Positions 60,287 through 64,000 of a stretch of 64,000 nt of DNA are shown piece after piece (position 1 is the stretch's first letter; every line of letters begins with the position of its first letter). The position numbers were made by a program, and so were the translations under genes. The notes beneath the pieces are model-generated. The model was given only the letters and a program-made list of their open reading frames with translations. It made no database searches and was not told the DNA's origin. The stretch lies in the NCBI RefSeq assembly GCF_002288635.1, contig NZ_NRSW01000001.1:2108152-2172151 (forward strand), given 5' to 3'. Origin of the DNA: Mucilaginibacter sp. MD40. Its GTDB lineage: Bacteria; Bacteroidota; Bacteroidia; Sphingobacteriales; Sphingobacteriaceae.

Positions 60287-62248
60287 TTATAGCTTCTTAC
60301 TATTATTCTTCCTGTTCACATCCGGCAAAGCGTTGTCAGGATCCACCGCTACACTTTCAACTTCTTTTAAAACGGGCACATCATAAGTGGTCACTTTGTT
60401 TTGCAGCCATGTTTCCACCGGGAAATAAATGCGCTGCTTGTTGCCGTCTTTAAATTTTAGTTCTACGGTAAACGGCATGGCCATCATCTCTTTGTTGGCA
60501 ATGGTAAGTTCTATAGTCTTTTTGTTATCGATGTACTTAGCATCTATCAGCGCAATGTCCAGCTTGTAATTGTTGTAGAACCAGCCGTTCCAGAACCAGT
60601 TGAGGTCTTCGCCACTGCCGTTTTCCATAGCTCGGAAAAAATCGTCGGGTTGAGGGTGTTTGTAAGCCCATTTGTGAATGTAATTTTTAAAAGCATAATC
60701 AAACCGGTCGTGGCCCAAAATCTGCTCGCGCAGCAGCACTAAGCCAAAAGCCGGTTTAAAATAGGTAAGCGGGTGGCGGTATTTTTCGGGTATGGCGTCA
60801 GGCTGGGTCATGATGCTGGGCGAGTTCGGGTCTATGATGTGCTGGACGATCTCATCAGCCGGATTACCACCGCCCGGCGCATATTCACCATCGCGCTTAG
60901 GGGCATACTCGCCGTTGTTAAAAGCATCAGAGGCATATACGTCAATAAAGGTATTTAAGCCCTCATCCATCCAGGCAAAACGACGCTCGTCGCTACCTAC
61001 GATCATCGGGAACCAGTTGTGGCCTATCTCGTGGGCGGTAACCCAGTATAACTCGCTGCCTTTATCGTTAATGCCATCAAAAACAATACCCGGGTACTCC
61101 ATGCCGCCGGCTATACCCGCCTCGTTAATGGCGGTTGGCCAGGGGTAGGTGAACCATTTTTCGGAGAAATACTCCATTGATTTTTTGAGGTATTCCGTAG
61201 CACGACCCCATGCTGCATTGCCCTGGCTCTCCACCGGGTAAACCGACATAGCCAGCGATTTTTTGCCACCCGGCAGGTTAACCCTTGCAGCATCCCATAT
61301 GTAAGCTTTTGAGGCACCGAAAGCAACATCACGCGTATTCAGCATTTTGTAGTGCCAGGTATGGGTGCCTTTATTCACGGGGCGCGAGGCAGGCGAATTG
61401 ATCTCATCCGCTGTGCGTATCATTACGGTTTTATCGCTGTTGCGGGCTTGTGCAAGGCGGTTGATCTGCGTTGCGGTGAGTACTTCTTTAGGGTTGAGCA
61501 GGTCGCCCGGCCCGGCAACGATTATGTCCCAAGGTGCGGTAACGCTATAATCAATGTCGCCATACTCGCAGTAAAATTCACCGCTTCCCAGGAAAGGCGC
61601 GGTGGCCCAGCCGCGGCTATCATCATAAACACACATCCGGGGGTAAAACTGTGCTACCTCATAGATCTTGCCGTTTTTGGTATCTACAAAATCGGTACGG
61701 TTACCAAAATTGCCTGGGATGGTGTAGTGATATTTAATGTTCAACACGATGCTGCCTTTACCTAAAGCCTGTGCTAAACGCACCTGCATACGTGTGTCGG
61801 TAATCTTGAAATTGGCTTTTTTATGGTTAGCGCCGCTAATGATCTCTACTGATTCTATCTCGTAACCACTGGTATGTTGTTGCGCCTGTACGCCGGTGAC
61901 AAAATTTGAGCGCGCATCTTTTTTATAAGTGTTCTGGTCTAACTGCAGCCACAGATACTGCAAAGCATCCGGACTATTATTGGTGTAATTGATGGTAACA
62001 TTACCGCTGATAGTTTTGCGTACGGTATCAAGTGTTACTGCTATTTTATAATCGACACGGTTTTGCCAGTATTTTGGCCCGGGCTCGCCATTGGCCGAAT
62101 GGAATTCATCACCACGGGTTTTGTAAGGCAGGGGCGAGAAAAGTACCGACGGCTGGTAGTTAGAAGTAATGGTATCGTTAGGGTTTTTCTGCGCATGTGC
62201 AAAGCTGCCGGAAATTAGCAACAAAGCAGCAATGGTGAGTTTTTTCAT
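60287..62248 (-). CDS. M1 family zinc metallopeptidase
   Basis: Exported aminopeptidase of 653 residues. Signal peptide (ATG at 62248: KKLTIAALLLISGSFAHAQ), then an N-terminal beta domain, and the catalytic domain with AGGMEYPG in the place of the GAMEN motif and zinc site HEIGHNWF with the third ligand in WMDEGLNTF. The C-terminal part is a short beta domain (ANKEMMAMPFTVELKFKDG). The ATG at 62305 adds 19 residues before the signal and is unlikely. The gene end is copied twice downstream, each copy with an in-frame stop. Confidence 0.94.
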   Translation of the reverse strand: MKKLTIAALLLISGSFAHAQKNPNDTITSNYQPSVLFSPLPYKTRGDEFHSANGEPGPKYWQNRVDYKIAVTLDTVRKTISGNVTINYTNNSPDALQYLWLQLDQNTYKKDARSNFVTGVQAQQHTSGYEIESVEIISGANHKKANFKITDTRMQVRLAQALGKGSIVLNIKYHYTIPGNFGNRTDFVDTKNGKIYEVAQFYPRMCVYDDSRGWATAPFLGSGEFYCEYGDIDYSVTAPWDIIVAGPGDLLNPKEVLTATQINRLAQARNSDKTVMIRTADEINSPASRPVNKGTHTWHYKMLNTRDVAFGASKAYIWDAARVNLPGGKKSLAMSVYPVESQGNAAWGRATEYLKKSMEYFSEKWFTYPWPTAINEAGIAGGMEYPGIVFDGINDKGSELYWVTAHEIGHNWFPMIVGSDERRFAWMDEGLNTFIDVYASDAFNNGEYAPKRDGEYAPGGGNPADEIVQHIIDPNSPSIMTQPDAIPEKYRHPLTYFKPAFGLVLLREQILGHDRFDYAFKNYIHKWAYKHPQPDDFFRAMENGSGEDLNWFWNGWFYNNYKLDIALIDAKYIDNKKTIELTIANKEMMAMPFTVELKFKDGNKQRIYFPVETWLQNKVTTYDVPVLKEVESVAVDPDNALPDVNRKNNSKKL

Positions 62249-62387
62249 GTTGAAATGATAAGCACGGCAATATACAAATGCTATGGCGAAATAAGGGCAA
62301 AGCATGCGTAACGATGTAGCTAAGAAAAAAAATGAAAAAGTTTATGGAAATTTATGCGTGTTCGCATCTTATCTTTAAATTATTCAC

Positions 62388-63095
62388 ATGCAAACCATCA
62401 CAAACATTAGTATCCCGCAACCTTGTCACCAAAACTGGAATAATATGACTCCTGCTGACAAAGGGCGCCATTGCCAATTGTGCGGAAAAGACATTGTTGA
62501 TTTTACAGGTTTTACAGATCAGCAACTTATCACTTATTTAAGTATGGGTACTAAAACCTGCGGACGTTTATTGCCTCAACAAATAAATAACATTAACCGG
62601 CAGCTGAAGCCGGGATCAGGCCGACGGGTAATGTGGAAAGAATTAACGTTGGTTGCAGCTCTAACAGCCATCTTCACTACTGTAAATTCCGCTGTAAAAG
62701 CCCAGCATCCTATTGAACAAGGTGCTGTAGATACTAATAAAAAAAATTCTACAGCGGTTAGCGATACCACTACCTACATCACTGTAAAAGGTAAAGTTAT
62801 CAGCAGTGAGGATAATTTGGCACTTCCGGGTGCGGTGGTTTTATGTAAGCATACGATGGTGAAAGTATCAGCAGATGCATCCGGCTTTTTTAAAATGAGC
62901 ATACCGGCTTATGCCGATTCAGTAATGGTGAGGTTCATCGGCTTCAAAGGTATGAATGTTCCGGTATCAATGTTTAATAATGGCTCTGATGTAGTCATAA
63001 GCTTAACTCCCACGCCCCTATTGATGGGAGAGGTTGTGGTAGTAAAACCCCCCTTTCATAAACGATTATGGTATAAAGTAAAACACCTGTTTTAA
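62388..63095 (+). CDS. Carboxypeptidase-regulatory-like domain protein with N-terminal Cys domain
   Basis: 235 residues. The first 65 form a small Cys-containing domain common in Bacteroidota (PCHQNWNNMTPADKGRHCQLCGKDIVDFT), followed by one hydrophobic helix (about 85-103) and a carboxypeptidase-D-regulatory-like beta domain (about 125-215: VKGKVISSEDNLALPGAVVL). The Cys domain would face the cytoplasm and the beta domain the periplasm; this looks like a sensor or anchor, but function is unknown. Its stop overlaps that of the convergent ppx gene. Confidence 0.85.
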   Translation: MQTITNISIPQPCHQNWNNMTPADKGRHCQLCGKDIVDFTGFTDQQLITYLSMGTKTCGRLLPQQINNINRQLKPGSGRRVMWKELTLVAALTAIFTTVNSAVKAQHPIEQGAVDTNKKNSTAVSDTTTYITVKGKVISSEDNLALPGAVVLCKHTMVKVSADASGFFKMSIPAYADSVMVRFIGFKGMNVPVSMFNNGSDVVISLTPTPLLMGEVVVVKPPFHKRLWYKVKHLF

Positions 63096-64000
63096 CGCAT
63101 AGCTTTTACCATGGCTCCCTCTTTAAGCGACCAAGTGGACATGCTTACATCGGCAATGCCGAGTTTCTGCATGATATATATAGTGAGCAGGCTCGCGGTC
63201 ACGATCATGTCCACCCGTACAGGTATAATGCCTTTCATGCTGGCGCGAAGCTTGTGGTTTGATTTAATGAGCAGTTCTATCAACCCCAATAATTCATCAA
63301 TGTCAAACTCGTAGGTTTTAACCTGTTTGATATCGAAGATGCGTCCTTTTTTTAGCTCTATCACCTCGGCAAAACTTTCAAAAGCTCCGGATGAGCCTAC
63401 CAGTACTGATGGTTTATATTTGGCAGCAGCCACAAACAGGTCGCCGAGTTTGCCGTTAACGAACGTGGTAAGCTCTTTAATGGAAGTTACCGGGATAGGG
63501 TCGGTCTTGTGGAACTTATCCATCAGCCTGGCTGCGCCTATCTCAAAGCTTTGCTTCCACAACACTTCGTCTTCATTAGCAATAATGAACTCAACGCTGC
63601 CTCCGCCAATATCAACAATCAAGGCGTTATTCTCGGTCAGCACACCGCTGGCATCAATGCCCTGGTAAATGTAGGTTGCTTCCTGCTCGCCGGTAATTAC
63701 GTCTATCACGATGCCGGTTTGCTGCATTACGGTAGCGATAAAATCCTGCCCGTTGCCGGCATTGCGCAGGGCGGAGGTGGCGATAGCTTTAATTTCATCA
63801 ACGCCGGCTTCATCTATTAGCTTTTTAAAGTTTTGCATAGCCGCTACACCACGCTCAAACGCGGCAGGCATGATCATCGCTTTGTTAATGCCACCCTCGC
63901 CAAGTTTAACGGCCACGGTTTCACGGAGTATCTCCCGGAAGGTATCGCCTTGTTTTTCACCTATCAATAAATGGAAGGTATTGGTGCCAAGGTCCATCAC
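63092..64000 (-). CDS. Ppx/GppA family exopolyphosphatase, cut at the window end
   Basis: Hydrolyses polyphosphate or pppGpp; the two cannot be told apart by eye. The actin-like ATPase fold begins VMDLGTNTFHLLIG (phosphate 1 loop), then IKAIATSALRNAGN, TGEQEATYIYQG with the catalytic Glu, and DIGGGSVEFI (phosphate 2 loop). The frame runs off the edge at 64000: only a few N-terminal residues should be missing. About 305 residues is the length of the short, two-domain form found in Bacteroidota. Confidence 0.93.
   Translation of the reverse strand: MMDLGTNTFHLLIGEKQGDTFREILRETVAVKLGEGGINKAMIMPAAFERGVAAMQNFKKLIDEAGVDEIKAIATSALRNAGNGQDFIATVMQQTGIVIDVITGEQEATYIYQGIDASGVLTENNALIVDIGGGSVEFIIANEDEVLWKQSFEIGAARLMDKFHKTDPIPVTSIKELTTFVNGKLGDLFVAAAKYKPSVLVGSSGAFESFAEVIELKKGRIFDIKQVKTYEFDIDELLGLIELLIKSNHKLRASMKGIIPVRVDMIVTASLLTIYIMQKLGIADVSMSTWSLKEGAMVKAMR

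Overview
The window is a stretch of core chromosome from a member of the Bacteroidota, most probably family Sphingobacteriaceae and close to Mucilaginibacter or Pedobacter. I infer this from three things: gene families and neighbourhoods typical of the phylum (a DUF4290 gene before murA, tig-clpP-clpX in a row, Rho with a long N-rich insert, DUF2807 proteins, M1 peptidase, KdsC and Maf together); promoter boxes of the Bacteroidota type (TTTG, 19 bases, TAnnTTTG); and weak or absent Shine-Dalgarno sequences. I see no rRNA, tRNA, CRISPR array, prophage or full insertion sequence.

Layout. 1-6746: sppA, folK, a lone Hpt protein, purS, pssA, rho, pyrF. 6830-11968: a flavin-type oxidase-fold protein, an exonuclease/GIY-YIG fusion, a DUF389 membrane protein, a CPA1 antiporter. 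12514-20121: yidC, pyrG, a glycine-rich lipoprotein, a deoxynucleoside kinase, trpS, plsC, gatC. 20281-27229: an ABC ATPase with an AraC regulator, a serine hydrolase, a GH19 chitinase-like lipoprotein, a cobalamin adenosyltransferase, and twin 48-residue membrane peptides too short for usual ORF cut-offs. 27261-37345: ispD, queA, a MacB-type permease, a four-PAS hybrid histidine kinase, gltA, recQ. 37544-47003: three DUF2807 proteins flanking tig, clpP, clpX, AMP nucleosidase, an SDR and a cystathionine beta-synthase. 47345-64000: peptidases, a dipeptide epimerase, a TIKI/TraB-like lipoprotein, DUF4290-murA, a GT39-type glycosyltransferase, a ferredoxin/IscX/KdsC/Maf run, M1 peptidase, and a ppx/gppA gene cut by the window edge.

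The genes are mostly housekeeping: nucleotide synthesis (purS, pyrF, pyrG, dNK, amn), envelope building (murA, kdsC, plsC, pssA, yidC, epimerase), protein quality control (tig, clpP, clpX, sppA) and translation or tRNA work (trpS, gatC, queA). They look like several short operons rather than one pathway.

The most unusual material lies between genes. At least eight families of inverted repeats fill the gaps, often starting within a few bases of a stop codon. At two loci (M1 peptidase, 59725-60338; exonuclease/GIY-YIG, 7634-7894) the last codons of the gene, including a working in-frame stop, are repeated downstream together with a palindrome. The M1 locus carries three alternative C-terminal endings, each followed six bases after the stop by the same repeat. 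A composite MITE-like element lies at 48853-49328, and one repeat arm has become the N-terminus of IspD. MurA also has Asp instead of the usual active-site Cys, which predicts fosfomycin resistance.
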